Source of the DNA: Paraspadella gotoi
Taxonomy: Eukaryota > Chaetognatha
DNA length: 64,000 nt
Assembly: GCA_051294375.1 (NCBI GenBank)
Contig: CM119269.1
Coordinates: forward strand, 5,754,050 to 5,818,049
Direction of reading: 5' to 3'
Under the pieces are notes generated by a model. That model was not told the origin of the DNA and made no database searches. It saw nothing but the letters and a program-made list of their open reading frames with translations. Numbering within the stretch: the stretch's first letter is position 1; the number at the start of each line of letters is the position of its first letter. This document shows, piece by piece, positions 12,644 to 22,189 of this stretch. The translations under genes were made by a program, and so were the position numbers.

Positions 12644-15600
12644 AGAAAAAAATCAGAAGAGAGAGAGTGAGAGGGAGAGATTTAACGGGCAGAAAACGAT
12701 CTCGGCTCCGTTGGGGTACAAAAGGAAGAAAAGATTGAACTGTGGCCTGCAGTTTGAGAACCAGGCAGCGCGAGAGGGCTAAACTCATTCTCCGAGCTGG
12801 CTACATGTGCTCCTCTTTCTCTTTCTAAACTATTATTCTGCTCTCTCTCTCTCTCTCAATCTCTCTCTCTCTCTGCTCTTCTCCTCATCTCTCTCGGTTG
12901 CGTTTTTCTTCGTCTTCTCTCTCTTCTCTCCTCTCTCTCTCTCGTCTCGGCCCTTCGAAATTGCGTTCCTCGTTTAAGTTTATTACGTCCATTTGGAAGA
13001 GGCCCAAGTTTTCTCACCTCTTGTCTTTCCTCATCGTATATATTTTTCTTGCCATTCAGGTTTCAGCGCTGCTCGGGAATAAGAAAAACAAAAAACAAAA
13101 TTCGGCAACGAGCAGAGATTTGAGAAGAAAAAAAAAGAGCTCGGTTCAATGTTCGAGCGAAAATCAATGAGTTGGGAAAGATGTTCGCAAGGCAACGTAA
13201 TTGATTATCGAGTTGAGGACCATAGGATATAGTTTTAATCGGTGTGATTATCTGTTGTTGTATAATGTCCGGACCTTCAATAATAACTGTACTAAAAGTT
13301 TGTAACTAGATACAGTCTTGTAGAATATGTAATTTTAGGGCTTCACGAATGACGCATTGCATTTAATAATCAGTTTAAGGTTACAAATTACGAAATTCAA
13401 ACACCACACAAAGCGTTTGGCGTCGGAATCCGGTGGGCGGCGGCTGCCACCCACCAGTCGCCCGCCGGCCCACTGACGATCGGAAATAAAAAGGCCGTCT
13501 CAACTCCCGACGCCCGTCATAAAATTTCCTCTTTGTCCGCGGTTGGGGCGTTAGAGGCGGCGTGAGTACGGGCTTGCGTGCGGAGGCTTGTCTAGCCGCA
13601 CGAGGACGAGCTTGCGTGCGGTTAGTGAATGAAAGATTTTTAAACGTGCGCAACGGAACGTGACCTCTCGCAAAGGGGACCGCGTTTCTTAGCCTTTTCA
13701 TCGAATTTTTTTTTTTTTATCTCGATGGAGGAATTAACGGGGGGAAAAACCGGGAAAAAAAGGGATAAGGGGTTGAATTAAAAAAAATGTTTCAATCATT
13801 AGTAGTAAAAATAAATTAAAAAGGCTCATTTTCAAAACTGTGGATTGCTAATTGGAGAAGATGAAAAAGGCTTATTTTCCAAACTGTGTTGGTAATTGCG
13901 AAGAAGTTAAAAAAGGCTTCATGTTTTTCAAACTGTGATTGGTATCGGAGAAGAGAAGTTAAAAAGACTCATTTTCAAACTGTGATTGGTAATTGGAAGA
14001 AGTTAAAAAGGCTTATTTTCAAACTGTGATTGGTAATTGGAAGAAGATAAAGGCTGAGGACGAAAGATCCATTTGCAGTTTCAAGGATCGTAACATCGTT
14101 GCTATTCTTTCTCTCTGCTTCTCTTGACGTTTAAAACGAAGAATAATAAGATCCTTTTGGGCCATTATCTCTCAGAAAAAAAATTGTTACAATGTTAAGA
14201 AACTGCGATCAAATGGAAAATAACAGGGGGGAGAAACTCCAACTGATTGCTCGACGGCTGGCGGCTCTGCAACGGCGGCTGGCGGCTCTGCAGAGGCGGC
14301 TATCGGCCCTGCAGCGGTAGGCGGGTGCCGGATCAATTACGTCTTGTTTCCACCAAAGTCTGCAACTTTAAAATATTTAAACGAAACAACTCAATCTCTC
14401 TTAACTATAAACATGCCTTAATATTAGAACCTAGGCTATTTATCTCGTCAAAGCTAAGGATTAACGATTAACGATTAACGATTAAATCATTAATGTTGTA
14501 AACTCAGCTCCAAATTTTCTCAATCTAATTCAACGAAAATTTTTAACTCTTCTTCCTCTTTCTCGTTGGTAACTTTTCAAAGCTTTCATTGTCTTTTATT
14601 CACTGTGTTAATTCAATGTTTTGTTCCATTTTGCGCTTCGTAAATCGTTATTTAAATTTTTCGCATATAATAAAAAAAAATATTCTCGATTTATAATCAC
14701 AAATCACTACTTCTCCCTATTTTTTCTACCACACCTTTACCTTACCCTGCCTTACCCGGGGGCGAGGGCCTCAGGTCGGGTCGGGCTTCGATGTGGGGAA
14801 TCTCCAGGACGGAGGAGACGCTTTGGACGTAGGAGGCGAGAGCGGGCGTCTGCGGCCCGAACAAGGCCGCGATGCCCGTCTCGATTTGTTGACACGCTGA
14901 GAAGTGAGGAGAGATTGGGGGAGTGTCGGAGAAGGAGTGATGGGAGTGGCGAAAAAATAAGGGTGAGATAAAAGTAGGAGTTTTGAATTGAATTTTTTTT
15001 TTTATCTCAGTTTTTCTGGCGAGGTAGCGAGACCTCGCCGTGGGCAATTGTCCGACATAGGCAATTGGGCATGTACGAAGGTCTCCCATGATGGTTCTAA
15101 GTAGTTTTCAGAATGGATTTTTAATTAAATCGTAGTCAGCTAAGAAGACGACGCCCGATCCGAGAACGACGACGATGACTACAACGACATCGACGACGAC
15201 GACGACACCTGCGGCCCTCACCTTTTTTGCTGGCGTGAAAGGAATCGGTGGACGGGAGATGCTGGATGTCATAAGTTAAGACGGTGTTTTTCAAGAGTTT
15301 GGGATCTTGGTTGATGCGGTAGACGGCGTACTTGAAGGCCAATTCCAGCCCCGAATCTCGGTTCTCTTCCTCGAAAAGTCCGCCTGTCCGGGATAATTGG
15401 GCGGGAAGGCAGGGGCGGGGGGGGGGGAGGGCGGAGAAGCAAATATTGTCGTTTGTGTTTTAATACTATTAAAAAAATACTATATCAAAAAAATACCACA
15501 ACGCACGAAGATGACGGACGCACGAAGAACGACGACGAGTACCAAGAAGGCGACGATTGGTCATTTAAATTAATATAAATAGACAAGACTGTAAATGATT

Positions 15601-18130
15601 TTAAGAAGAGGATCAGGAGAAAATAACTTCCTCTTCGCTGAGAAAAATTGGAATCCTTTCCTTTTTTTTTTTCCTTCTTTCTTTTCTTTTCCCCTTCTTT
15701 TTCTCTTCCATCTCGCCTTCCTCTTTTGAGATTTTCCCTTTTTTTCCCCTCTTCTCTCTTAATTTGCATCCCCTTAAGACTTGATGTTTCTCCTCAGCTT
15801 TACTTTCCTTTCTCTGACTCACCCGCCACGCCTCCCAGTCGCTCGTTGATTAACTTTCCTTAGTCAACTCGACAAATCCGCCGCTTTTCCTCACCTCTCT
15901 CCCTCGCTACAGTTTATTTCACCAACTCAATGCCTTCACTAGAATCACTTCCGCTCTTGCAGTGGGAGAAATGTTGTCGGAAGATTTAATTCCGTTATTT
16001 TAAATATATAGATAAAGATATAAAATTCCGGCTTCCTTACACCGACCTCCACACGATGCGCGTGCAGCCGGTGCCCCGACGCTATCCTCCGAGGAAGAAC
16101 AACGCAGCTTGCGACGGGAGAAGAATTTTCCCTCGAAAAGAAGATTTTTTTTCGAAAGAATGTCTTGAAAAAAGAGGAGGAAGAGGAGGAGGAGGAGGAG
16201 GAGGAGGAAGTGAAATAGACGAGGAGATTCGGGGGTAAGAAGAGGAGGCGGGGTAGGGGGTGAAGGAGGGAGGGCAGGGAGAGAGAAGGCGGGCTTCTCC
16301 ACAAAATTCTATAGTGGACAACTACTACTTTGTAAACATAATACGCTTGAATAGATGTCAGGCTCAATTGATTATTTTTACAATTTTTTTTACTTTTAAA
16401 AATTTCCTCCAAGGAACTTTGGATGTTCTTTTACGTTTCTGAAATTATTTTTAAATCTAGTCTAATTTTCATTTTTATTATTTTTTTTATTTCTGAGTCC
16501 ATCTAAGGCTATTAAAAATGTTCAGGTCCACAATTTTGATGAGAGGGTTCCAGGGTTCCGGGTTCCCCTTTCTGTTCTCCTCTGTGGGGATATTCGCGGC
16601 CCGGACAGGAAAGTAGGGAAGAAGGGAAGAAGGGAACAAAAAAGGAGAAAGAGGAACCGAGAGAACAGAACATGAAAAGAATAGGAACAGACGACGACGA
16701 CGACGACGACGATCGCAACAACAAAGACGAGACCGAAGAAAACTAAGGAAGCAAAGTTATTGAAAAAAGGGCGGACGTCACAACAAGCGAGGCAAGCGAC
16801 GACGCAGATGCTTGCAAACGAGTCAATGCTCCGATGCTTGCGAACGAGCCCAGGCGCCATGCCAGAAGAATTGAAACTCGAATATAATTAAAAAGGCAAT
16901 AAAAACGAAACGAAAACAAAATAAAAGAAATAAATAAATACGAGTTTCCTCTGCATTTTATATTCAGTTCGCTCGAACGTTAAATTTTGATCGCACTCAA
17001 AAGTCGTTAGCATATTTAAAGAAAAAATACTTTGGCGAAAAAAAAATCCCTTTTTTGCTTTGATGAAAAATAACCGATCCGTGCAAAAAGGAAAAAAAAA
17101 TAAGGAACTTATCTTCCTTTTCTAAAAAGTATAATATTTTCTCATCATCAAAACTCGATTTGTGAGAAGCGAGGAATAGAATTTAGCGAACTAACTTTAA
17201 TCCCGCACGTTATTAAAATTATGATCGAGTCAATAGAACTCGAGAATTCTTAAATTCGAAAAAACTTTCGGCGACTTCAAAGATGAAAATTCTTCGAGCC
17301 AATCGAAATTGCGATGCCGTCGTCATAGGCAGTTTTGTTTTTTAGTTAAGCATTTAAATATTTACGACCCTTGTCTTTTTCCCTCATACCTTTTATACAC
17401 ATTTATTTTTACCTAATTCGTTGAAAATCGATAAATAATTTGTTTCTCCCAACCCGATTTATGCCCTCTTCCTTCATCTCCCGGCGCCTTACTCTCCCTT
17501 TAATCTTTCTTTCTCTTCTCCCCTTTACTCCTCCGTCCTTTCCCCATCCCCTCATTTTCCTCTCCCACCCAATGCTCCTCTCTCTTCTCTCTCCCCAATC
17601 CCCTCTCTTTCCCTCCCTTTATCACCTCTCTCTTCTCTCCCACTTCCCTCTCTTTCACTCCTTTATCACCTTCTCTTCTCTCTGCCCAATCCCCTCTCTT
17701 CCCCTCCCTTTATCACCTCTCTCTTATCTTCCCCTATCCCTCTCTTTCTCCCATCCCTTATCCAACTCTGCTCTTCTCTCCCCTATCCCTCAATCTTTCT
17801 CTCTCCCCTTTATCACCTCTCGTCTTCTCGTCTCCCCATCCCCTCTCTTTCTTCCTCCCTTTATACCTCTTTCTCTTCTATCCGCCTCTCTTTCTCCCTC
17901 CCTTTATCACCTCTCTCTTCTCTCCCCCAACGCAACGCCCTCTCACCGATTTTAATAAGTTCCGGCAAGCCGTTGACGTTGAGGACGAACGTGAAGACGA
18001 GCGTCATCACCGTCGACTTGATGACGTTCATCGGGCGCAGAGGGCGCCACGAACGACGCTCTCCGCCGGCGCCACGCCCTCGAGCGCCGCCCGACGCGAA
18101 GCCACGCCCACTTTCGGCGCGCGACGTCAT
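1168..18130 (-). CDS. Kainate-type ionotropic glutamate receptor, 5' part (7 exons, continues beyond left edge)
   Basis: Join of minus-strand exons 18130-17947, 15383-15222, 14896-14756, 12445-12298, 3952-3815, 2143-1887 and 1320-1168, about 394 residues. Together they give a signal peptide and most of the extracellular amino-terminal domain (periplasmic-binding-like fold) of a glutamate-gated cation channel subunit. Recognised stretches in order: GLPELIKIGGLFEE, AFKYAVYRINQDPKLL, DSFHASKKACQQIETGIAAL, FGPQTPALAS, RAYLNLVHFFQWKRL, GLIMLQDVIKSP, GMITSDYHYIVTSMDLE, ALMYDAVFAFAHGLEAMD and VNLSCEEEQAWGYG. Order, spacing and splice phase (introns 1-5 phase 1, introns 6-7 phase 0) agree with one gene. 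Family knowledge: these subunits form tetrameric channels in the neuronal plasma membrane, and the amino-terminal domain guides assembly. The S1/S2 ligand-binding lobes and the membrane pore are not in the window. Kainate rather than AMPA or NMDA class is inferred from the YDIQ/DSFHA-KKAC/FGP pattern. Exact orthology is not established. Confidence 0.93.
1887..2143 (-). CDS. Glutamate receptor exon 6
   Basis: Acceptor with a C-rich tract (CCCCCCAG|ATCTTT) at 2143. Donor AAG|GTCTGT at 1887/1886 is weaker than the other donors. The exon is 257 bases, phase 1 at its start and phase 0 at its end. It encodes DLSDDHVHTLLKIALQMGMI, TSDYHYIVTSMDLETLDLED and FRYNRVNVTAFRLVNSD, then a variable linker up to LNKTNVIK. 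The G-M-I/M-x-DYHYIVTSMDL and FRY--VN-T-FRL blocks are diagnostic for kainate receptors. NVTAF and NKTN carry possible N-glycosylation sequons (N-x-S/T). Confidence 0.95.
2144..3814 (-). other. Intron 5 of the receptor gene
   Basis: Non-coding. It includes a GC-richer patch at about 2920-3180 with open frames on both strands that match nothing I recognise, and poly-A/T-rich DNA at 3300-3580. Confidence 0.6.
3815..3952 (-). CDS. Glutamate receptor exon 5
   Basis: Acceptor CTTCTCAG|GTCTGA at 3952 and donor ATACTAG|GTGAGT at 3815/3814; 138 bases, phase 1 at both ends. It encodes GLIMLQDVIKSPLENDLDII, then IRQGHEGNFREIMREARKNK and VHNLIL. GLI-LQ---K-P followed by IRQ and a KE/RE-rich helix is the standard centre of the kainate receptor amino-terminal domain. 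It is separated from exon 4 by the unusually large 8.3-kb intron 4. Confidence 0.93.
4318..4331. promoter_or_regulatory. Perfect RFX X-box palindrome
   Basis: GTTGCCATGGTAAC matches the symmetric X-box consensus bound by RFX-family factors (established motif), which often regulate ciliary and sensory-neuron genes. It lies in intron 4. A weaker X-box-like sequence (GTCGTCATAGCAAC) lies at about 4594-4607. Whether RFX binds here is unknown. Confidence 0.4.
5057..5373. repeat. 57-bp perfect inverted repeat (foldback) at the LINE remnant
   Basis: 5057-5113 is the exact reverse complement of 5317-5373, with a ~203-bp GC-rich loop. The right arm passes directly into the LINE reverse-transcriptase reading frame. 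The same structure, with small indels, recurs at about 7998-8345 in the second copy of the segment. Confidence 0.9.
5317..5800 (+). pseudogene. 3' end of a non-LTR retrotransposon (LINE), reverse-transcriptase C-terminus
   Basis: The plus-strand frame to the stop at 5644 encodes FYTNCVPILLYGCEV, then a helical region with INVAINDGIRKIFGFNRW and ESIRELRTLFGYCDI. The pattern Y-x-x-C-x-P-x-L-L-Y-G-x-E, followed by an A-N---R-IF helix, is the typical region after the catalytic core in CR1/jockey-like LINE reverse transcriptases. The catalytic palm motifs are absent, so only the 3' end was inserted. A short 3' UTR follows with AATAAA near 5780, then ATTGGGCA-type short repeats that also precede the fragment (5289-5316). 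It is a 5'-truncated dead copy in intron 4. Confidence 0.75.
6138..6335. repeat. 17-bp G-rich minisatellite
   Basis: About ten units close to GGGGTTGGCGGGCTAAA. The repeated GGGG and GGCGGG runs could in principle form G-quadruplexes. The equivalent array in the second copy is at about 9165-9410. Confidence 0.85.
7215..7239. other. 25-N assembly gap
   Basis: A fixed 25-base gap between the two copies of the intron 4 duplication, inside a CT microsatellite. Identical 25-N gaps occur at 23720, 26259, 30031, 31084, 44586, 54194 and 59044, and a 10-N gap at 35487. Confidence 0.99.
8287..8790 (+). pseudogene. Second copy of the LINE 3' fragment, frame broken by indels
   Basis: Counterpart of 5317-5800. 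Pieces such as LNEFFHSEKP and IRKIFGFNR can still be read, but in different frames. The frame breaks coincide with single-base insertions relative to the other copy. Confidence 0.7.
9630..10501. mobile_element. Non-autonomous DNA transposon with TIRs, TA target duplication
   Basis: The segment is present only in copy 2 of the duplication; copy 1 has continuous GGA-rich DNA at the matching point (about 6515-6545). The ends are inverted: GTGAAGCGCTGTTTGTCGAC at 9632 and, on the opposite strand from 10499, GTGAAGCGCCTTTTTTCGAC. A TA dinucleotide flanks both sides (9630-9631 and 10500-10501), as expected for Tc1/mariner-type elements. No transposase ORF is visible; the interior is AT-rich with short GA runs. 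Superfamily assignment is inference. Confidence 0.72.
11202..11505. repeat. (CT)n tract followed by (GA)n tract, intron 4
   Basis: CT-rich DNA at 11202-11280 and GA-rich DNA at 11325-11505 form an imperfect inverted pair. It gives Leu/Ser and Arg/Glu ORFs with no gene-like content. Confidence 0.85.
11520..12290. other. Intron 4, unassigned GC-richer segment
   Basis: Balanced base composition with open frames on both strands (for example 11734-12027 minus), none recognisable. The last part is CATCAT-rich simple sequence. No exon evidence. Confidence 0.5.
12298..12445 (-). CDS. Glutamate receptor exon 4, with a likely one-base assembly error
   Basis: Acceptor CCCCCAG|ATACGC at 12445 and donor GATGATG|GTGAGA at 12298/12297. 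The clear family match AYSSIQPFFPPTNLLSRAYL, then NLVHFFQWKRLLIVYEDDD, is read in the frame where the exon starts at phase 0. Exon 3 ends in phase 1, so joining them as printed breaks the frame. The exon is 148 bases; 147 would keep phase 1 to phase 1 like its neighbours. Read from phase 1 the start gives DTRLRGERG, plausible for the loop that follows EIPHIE. One extra base in the G/C runs near 12415-12436 is the simplest explanation. The donor joins exon 5 to rebuild YEDDDGLIMLQ. Confidence 0.88.
12578..12945. repeat. (GA)n and (CT)n tracts in intron 3
   Basis: GA repeats at about 12578-12682 and CT repeats at about 12840-12945 flank a short unique segment. Confidence 0.85.
13380..13700. other. 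GC-rich island in intron 3, unassigned
   Basis: A sharply bounded GC-rich block in AT-rich surroundings. A 106-residue minus-strand ORF spans it (13701-13381), with an Arg-rich sequence including KFYDGRRELRRPFYFRSSVG. I recognise no domain. It could be a repeat fragment. There is no splice evidence linking it to the receptor. Confidence 0.35.
13816..14053. repeat. ~48-bp minisatellite in intron 3
   Basis: About five units of the form AAAAAGGCTYATTTTCAAAC followed by TGTGATTGGTAATTGGAAGA and AGTT. Late units are nearly identical; early ones carry indels. Confidence 0.85.
14247..14320. repeat. ~24-bp GC-rich tandem repeat
   Basis: Three units close to GGCGGCTGGCGGCTCTGCAR. The short ORF over it is not a gene. 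Confidence 0.75.
14756..14896 (-). CDS. Glutamate receptor exon 3
   Basis: Acceptor CTTCTCAG|CGTGTC at 14896 and donor CCCCCGG|GTAAGG at 14756/14755; 141 bases, phase 1 at both ends. It encodes ACQQIETGIAALFGPQ, then TPALASYVQSVSSVLEIPHI and EARPDLRPSPP. FGPQ and the EIPHIE segment are the expected conserved blocks of the amino-terminal domain. Intron 2, between this exon and exon 2, is only 325 bases and includes short (GAC)n runs. Confidence 0.94.
15222..15383 (-). CDS. Glutamate receptor exon 2
   Basis: Acceptor GGACAG|GCGGAC at 15383 and donor AAAAAAG|GTGAGG at 15222/15221; 162 bases, phase 1 to phase 1. It encodes GGLFEEENRDSGLELAFKYA, then VYRINQDPKLLKNTVLTYDI and QHLPSTDSFHASKK. This is the most conserved opening block of the kainate receptor amino-terminal domain, where the first helix carries the AFKYAV-RIN pattern and the DSFHA-KK segment follows. 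The reading is unambiguous and both splice sites match consensus. Confidence 0.95.
15384..17946 (-). other. Intron 1 with a CT-rich minisatellite
   Basis: Directly after the exon 1 donor lies a CT-rich array (about 17490-17940) with units of roughly 35-45 bp built on CCCTCTCTTTCTCCCTCCCT and TTTATCACCTCTCTCTTCTC. GAC and GGA triplet runs lie at 16185-16210 and 16690-16712. No coding evidence. Confidence 0.75.
17947..18130 (-). CDS. Glutamate receptor exon 1: signal peptide and start of the amino-terminal domain
   Basis: The ATG at 18130-18128 has an in-frame TAA nine bases upstream and G at -3, which favours this start. It adds 33 Arg/Gly-rich residues before a second Met (18031-18029). From that second Met, MNVIKSTVMTLVFTFVLNVN is a typical signal peptide, followed by GLPELIKIG, the usual first strand of the mature kainate receptor. 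A start at the inner Met is therefore a real alternative and would give a more conventional signal peptide. The exon ends in a strong donor (ATCG|GTGAGA), phase 1, and joins exon 2 to form the family motif IGGLFE. Confidence 0.88.
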
Positions 18131-18600
18131 GGCGTCTTAGAGGCGGAGAGAACGCGGAGCGAAAGACGCCGATTCGGGCGTCGTTCTTGTTGAGGTCGTC
18201 GCCATTTTATTATTTTCTTCAATTTGTTGACTCTCGTGTTTTTTTGTTTTTTTCGTTTTATAGCAACGGTTGATCTTTTGTTTAATTACCAAACGTAAAT
18301 AAAATGGTTTATGAGGTCGCCGTTGTCGTCGTTGAATTTGGAAGCGCGCCTAAAAAGGGGTGGAAGAATTTTAGAGGGTTAATGCTTGGCCAAGTGAAAA
18401 TTGAAAGAAATGGAAATGCATGTCGATCATACTGCTAAATGCAAATTTGATTTAAGTGTCATTTCTTTATTCCCAAGTAGAGAGAAGGAGAGAAGGAGAA
18501 AGAAAAGAAAAAAAGTGAAAAAGAAGGAGGAAGAAGAGGAGAAAGAGCATGAGCTGAGTTCGATAGGGTTCTTTCTATTTCCACGGAGCTCTTAAGCCTG
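18131..18600 (-). promoter_or_regulatory. 5' flank of the glutamate receptor gene, YY1-like motif
   Basis: No TATA box is seen within 200 bases of the start codon. On the minus strand TAAAATGGCGAC (18209-18198), about 70 bases before the ATG, matches the YY1 core (AANATGGCGNC), often found just downstream of transcription starts in TATA-less promoters. The transcription start is not determined. Confidence 0.3.
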
Positions 18601-18815
18601 AAAAACATAACCCGATAAACAAATAAAAACAAAGATTTAAACCTCTCCGCCCTCTGGGCGATGAAAAAAAAAAATCAATAAGCCGGTGAGGAAAGACTGA
18701 AAGAAAGAAATAGAATAAATAAAAAAGAATCAATAAGTCGGTGAGGAAAGAAAGATTAAAAAAAAAATAAAGAAAGAAAACAAGAAAAGAAAAGAGAAAA
18801 CGAAGACGGATTGAA

Positions 18816-18822
18816 AAAAGAA

Positions 18823-18910
<88 letters not shown>

Positions 18911-18912
18911 AA
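18816..18912. repeat. (AAAG)n microsatellite
   Basis: About 24 nearly perfect AAAG units flanked by more irregular A/G-rich DNA from 18660 to 18970, ending in (GCAA)n. Confidence 0.95.
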
Positions 18913-18969
18913 AATGAAAAAAGAAAGAAACAAAGAAAAAAAAAGAAACAAAGCATGCAAGCAAGCAAG

Positions 18970-19676
18970 CAAGCAGGCAAAGTCGAATAAAAAACTGGAA
19001 TAAAAAAAAAACAATGAAAAAGGATTCCGATGGATTTCCGAGTTAAACCCTAAGAAAAGCAGTTACCCCTTTTTTGCGTTTCCACTTTTTCGCGGTTCCG
19101 GTTCGACGCTTCGCCTTCCGGTTTCAGTTTTTTGCGGCGACGACCGGATCTCACCTCCGGGCGATTCCGGGTGACGTCTCTCTCGGCGACGCGGAAACGA
19201 GGCTCGAGAACCGGAAGTCGAGGGACGCGCCCACTTTTGGCGATGAAGTCGTTGGCGGAGAGATGGAGGGAGCGAGGAGGAAAGAGAGGAAGGAACAGAG
19301 GAGAGGAGGAAGGATTGAATAAAGCGGGGAGGAAGCAAAGGGAGAGACGGAGGTGATAGAAAAAATAAAAAAAAAGGGAGGAAGACGCAGAGAAAAAGGG
19401 AGAAAACGAGAGGAAAGGAAAAAAAAAAGAGAAAAGTATCACGAGAGAAAAGGAAGGGAGAATGAAGACGGGGTCAACGGGTCATACGGAGAAAGGAAGA
19501 GAAAAATAGGAAGGAAAAAAAAAAAGAAAAAAGAGGGGAAAGATAAACGAGATATCGTGGGATGAGTGGAAGGAGTGAGACGGAGAGAGAGAGAATAAGA
19601 TTCGATCTAACTATAAGAAAATTGAAGAAAGTGGAGGAAAGGAGGAAGCGTTAAGAGAGTGAGAGAGAGAGAGAGA
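18970..19676. other. Purine-rich DNA, no gene
   Basis: A short GC-rich patch (19075-19260) with frames open on both strands, then A/G-rich sequence running into a (GA)n tract and a gap. No recognisable product. Confidence 0.6.
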
Positions 19677-19889
19677 NNNNNNNNNNNNNNNNNNNNNNNN
19701 NNNNNNNNNNNNNNNNNNNNNNNNNNNNNNNNNNNNNNNNNNNNNNNNNNNNNNNNNNNNNNNNNNNNNNNNNNNNNNNNNNNNNNNNNNNNNNNNNNNN
19801 NNNNNNNNNNNNNNNNNNNNNNNNNNNNNNNNNNNNNNNNNNNNNNNNNNNNNNNNNNNNNNNNNNNNNNNNNNNNNNNNNNNNNNNNN
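19677..19889. other. 213-N assembly gap
   Basis: Sequence unknown. The gap begins inside a (GA)n tract. Confidence 0.99.
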
Positions 19890-20958
19890 GTTGTTTTATT
19901 TTTCTCTATTTTCAACTTTATCGGTTTTATTTATCTTATTTTTCGTTTAGCAAATAATCCGATCCCTTTTCCAAATCAAATTTTGGTTTCCGTTTTTCTT
20001 TTCTAGTTTCGCGGTGTATTTTTTCTTCTTCTCGATTTTAAGTCCGATTAAGATTTTATTTTCCGCATGCTATTTTGTTTGTTCGTTGTTGTTGTCGTTT
20101 TTGTCTTTCTTTATTCCTTATTATGTACGTGGGTTAAAGAGAATCGATTAACGTTTATTTTTAGTTTTCAGTTTTGGCTTCATTATTTCTTTTTGTTTTT
20201 GATTTTTTTTTTTTATTCGTAGATAAAAGCTAAAACGTCTAATTTCGTTGACTCTTTGTTGTTGTTCTTTTTGTTACGCTATTGAATGTTGGGGATTAAT
20301 TTATTCTTATTCTCGTCTAAACCCGACGTGCGAAGTTTTCACCGACGCGCGCGAGAGAATACGCGGTGTGTTCGGTCGTCTTTACGAAAGTCGGTTTAAT
20401 TAACTGAGCTAATATCCCGGTTGTTGATTAAAAGTTGCGAAGTTCCGGTTAAACGCGATGTACTTTGATTGGCTTTAAAAATCGATTAAAAAGATGCGGG
20501 TGCGTCTAAAAGTTTAACTTTCTGTTGGAATAAAAAGGAAAAAAAAAGGTGAGTTAGAATATTGATTATTGAATGCTGTTGTCATTCACAAATAGACAAT
20601 AAAAACAATTGAAAAATTCTAAGCGTGAGACGGAAAAAACACGTATCGACTTTTCACGTCGATGGAGCACGATAAAAAAAAAATCCTCTTCGATAAAAGT
20701 GAGGAAAAAAAAAATCTCAGGTGAGACATAAAAGTAAAAACGGAAACGAGACCCAACCTCACCCACGCCCCTCTTTTGCCTGCCGCCCTCCCTCCTCCGA
20801 AAAAAAATTAAAAAAAAAGAAAAAAAGCGCGAAAATCGATGCGGTGAAGCAAAGACGATATGAGTCGCCCACGCGAGATTTCCGATATAAAAAGAAGATG
20901 AAATTACAACAGGAAAAAAATGGGAAAAATATAAAAAGAAATAAAGATAGCGTTAAAG
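19890..20958. other. AT-rich DNA without gene
   Basis: T-rich intergenic sequence. Its right part (20640-20958) has a diverged, indel-rich counterpart at about 28290-28620. No exon or RNA gene recognised. Confidence 0.6.
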
Positions 20959-21640
20959 TATAGCGGGTAGAAAGAAAAAAGCACTTCTAGAGAGGAGGAC
21001 GAGAGTGAGAGAAGAGAGAGAGAGGAGAGAGAGAGGAGAGAGAGAGAGAGAGAGAGACGAGAGGAGAGAGAGAGATTTTCTTGGCGTTTGATGATGCGTT
21101 AACGACGATACAACGCGATAAACATTCACGGTCTAATCCATCGCGAGAATCCCAAGCCAAGGACGTGGGCCGCGCGCACGTAGAGAGAGAGAGAGAGAGA
21201 GGAGAAGAGTATTTAATTTCTATCTTTCTATGTAAAAATGTCATGTGAGAGGTCGATAGATGACATGCATAACTACGTCTTGGCGGACAGAGGAAAGAGG
21301 GATTGAGAGTCGACGGATTCTTTTCTCTGCGCTCATCGAGGGTGTCTGCAAGCTTCTCTCCGTGCTAATCGCCTCTCTGTCTTTCTTAGGTCTTTCTTTT
21401 TTCTCTCTCTCTTTCTCTCTCTCTCTCGTCTCTCGCTCTCTGTCTTTCTTTAGTGCCATTTCTTTGTTTCTGTGCGTGTGTAAAATAGTGTGTGTGTGTG
21501 TGGTGTTTTGTTTGTTTCGTTTCCGCTATCTATTGTGTCTGCTCGATCTCAATATCGCTGGATCTCTCGTTCTCCTCTTTTTCGACTCTTCCTTTTTCCC
21601 CCCTCTCTTTCTCTTCTTCTCTCTCTCGACTCTCTCTCAG

Positions 21641-21672
<32 letters not shown>

Positions 21673-22189
21673 GTTATTTCCATCTCTCCTCGTAATAAGT
21701 CTTGGCCCTCTTAGTTGTACGCTTCTGTGTTCTTCTTTCTCTCCTAACTATCTCCTGGGCTCTCTGTCTTTCCACTAGTCCTGGAGTGGAGAATATTTGC
21801 TGAATCTGTCTGAGTAATTCTGTCTGTCTTCTCATATTCTCGTATGAAGAAGTCACGGCTACTCGTTCCTTCTCTCTCTTTTTCCTCCTCCTCTCTCCGT
21901 GTCTTTTAGTCTTCTACTCCAGCATCGTCTCTCTCTCTCTCCTCTCTCTCTTCTTCTCCTCTCTCTCTTCTCGTCTCTCCTCTCTCTTTTCTTTTCCTCT
22001 TCGTCTCTTTTTCTTTTATCTGCTCTCTCTCTCTCTCCCTCGCTATTTTTTGATTGCTTTTTTTTTCTTAGCTGGCTGCTCTGGACTACTAAACTCAAAG
22101 CCGAAGGGCGAAGGAGGAAAGACGCTCCACTGGCCCCTCCCCTGCGCGTTTCTTCTCTTTCACTGGAAAGAGGAAGATTAAGAGGAACC

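Noticed and set aside
13816-14053. CRISPR-like repeat-spacer array
   Set aside because: Units are contiguous with no unique spacers, in a eukaryotic intron. The same applies to the arrays at 36010-36900 and 37380-37640.
21260-21778. 172-residue Ser/Leu-rich ORF repeated at 23880 and 28924, resembling a membrane protein
   Set aside because: Built from CT-rich repeats; the apparent hydrophobicity comes from TCT/CTC codons. Its repetition reflects block duplication.
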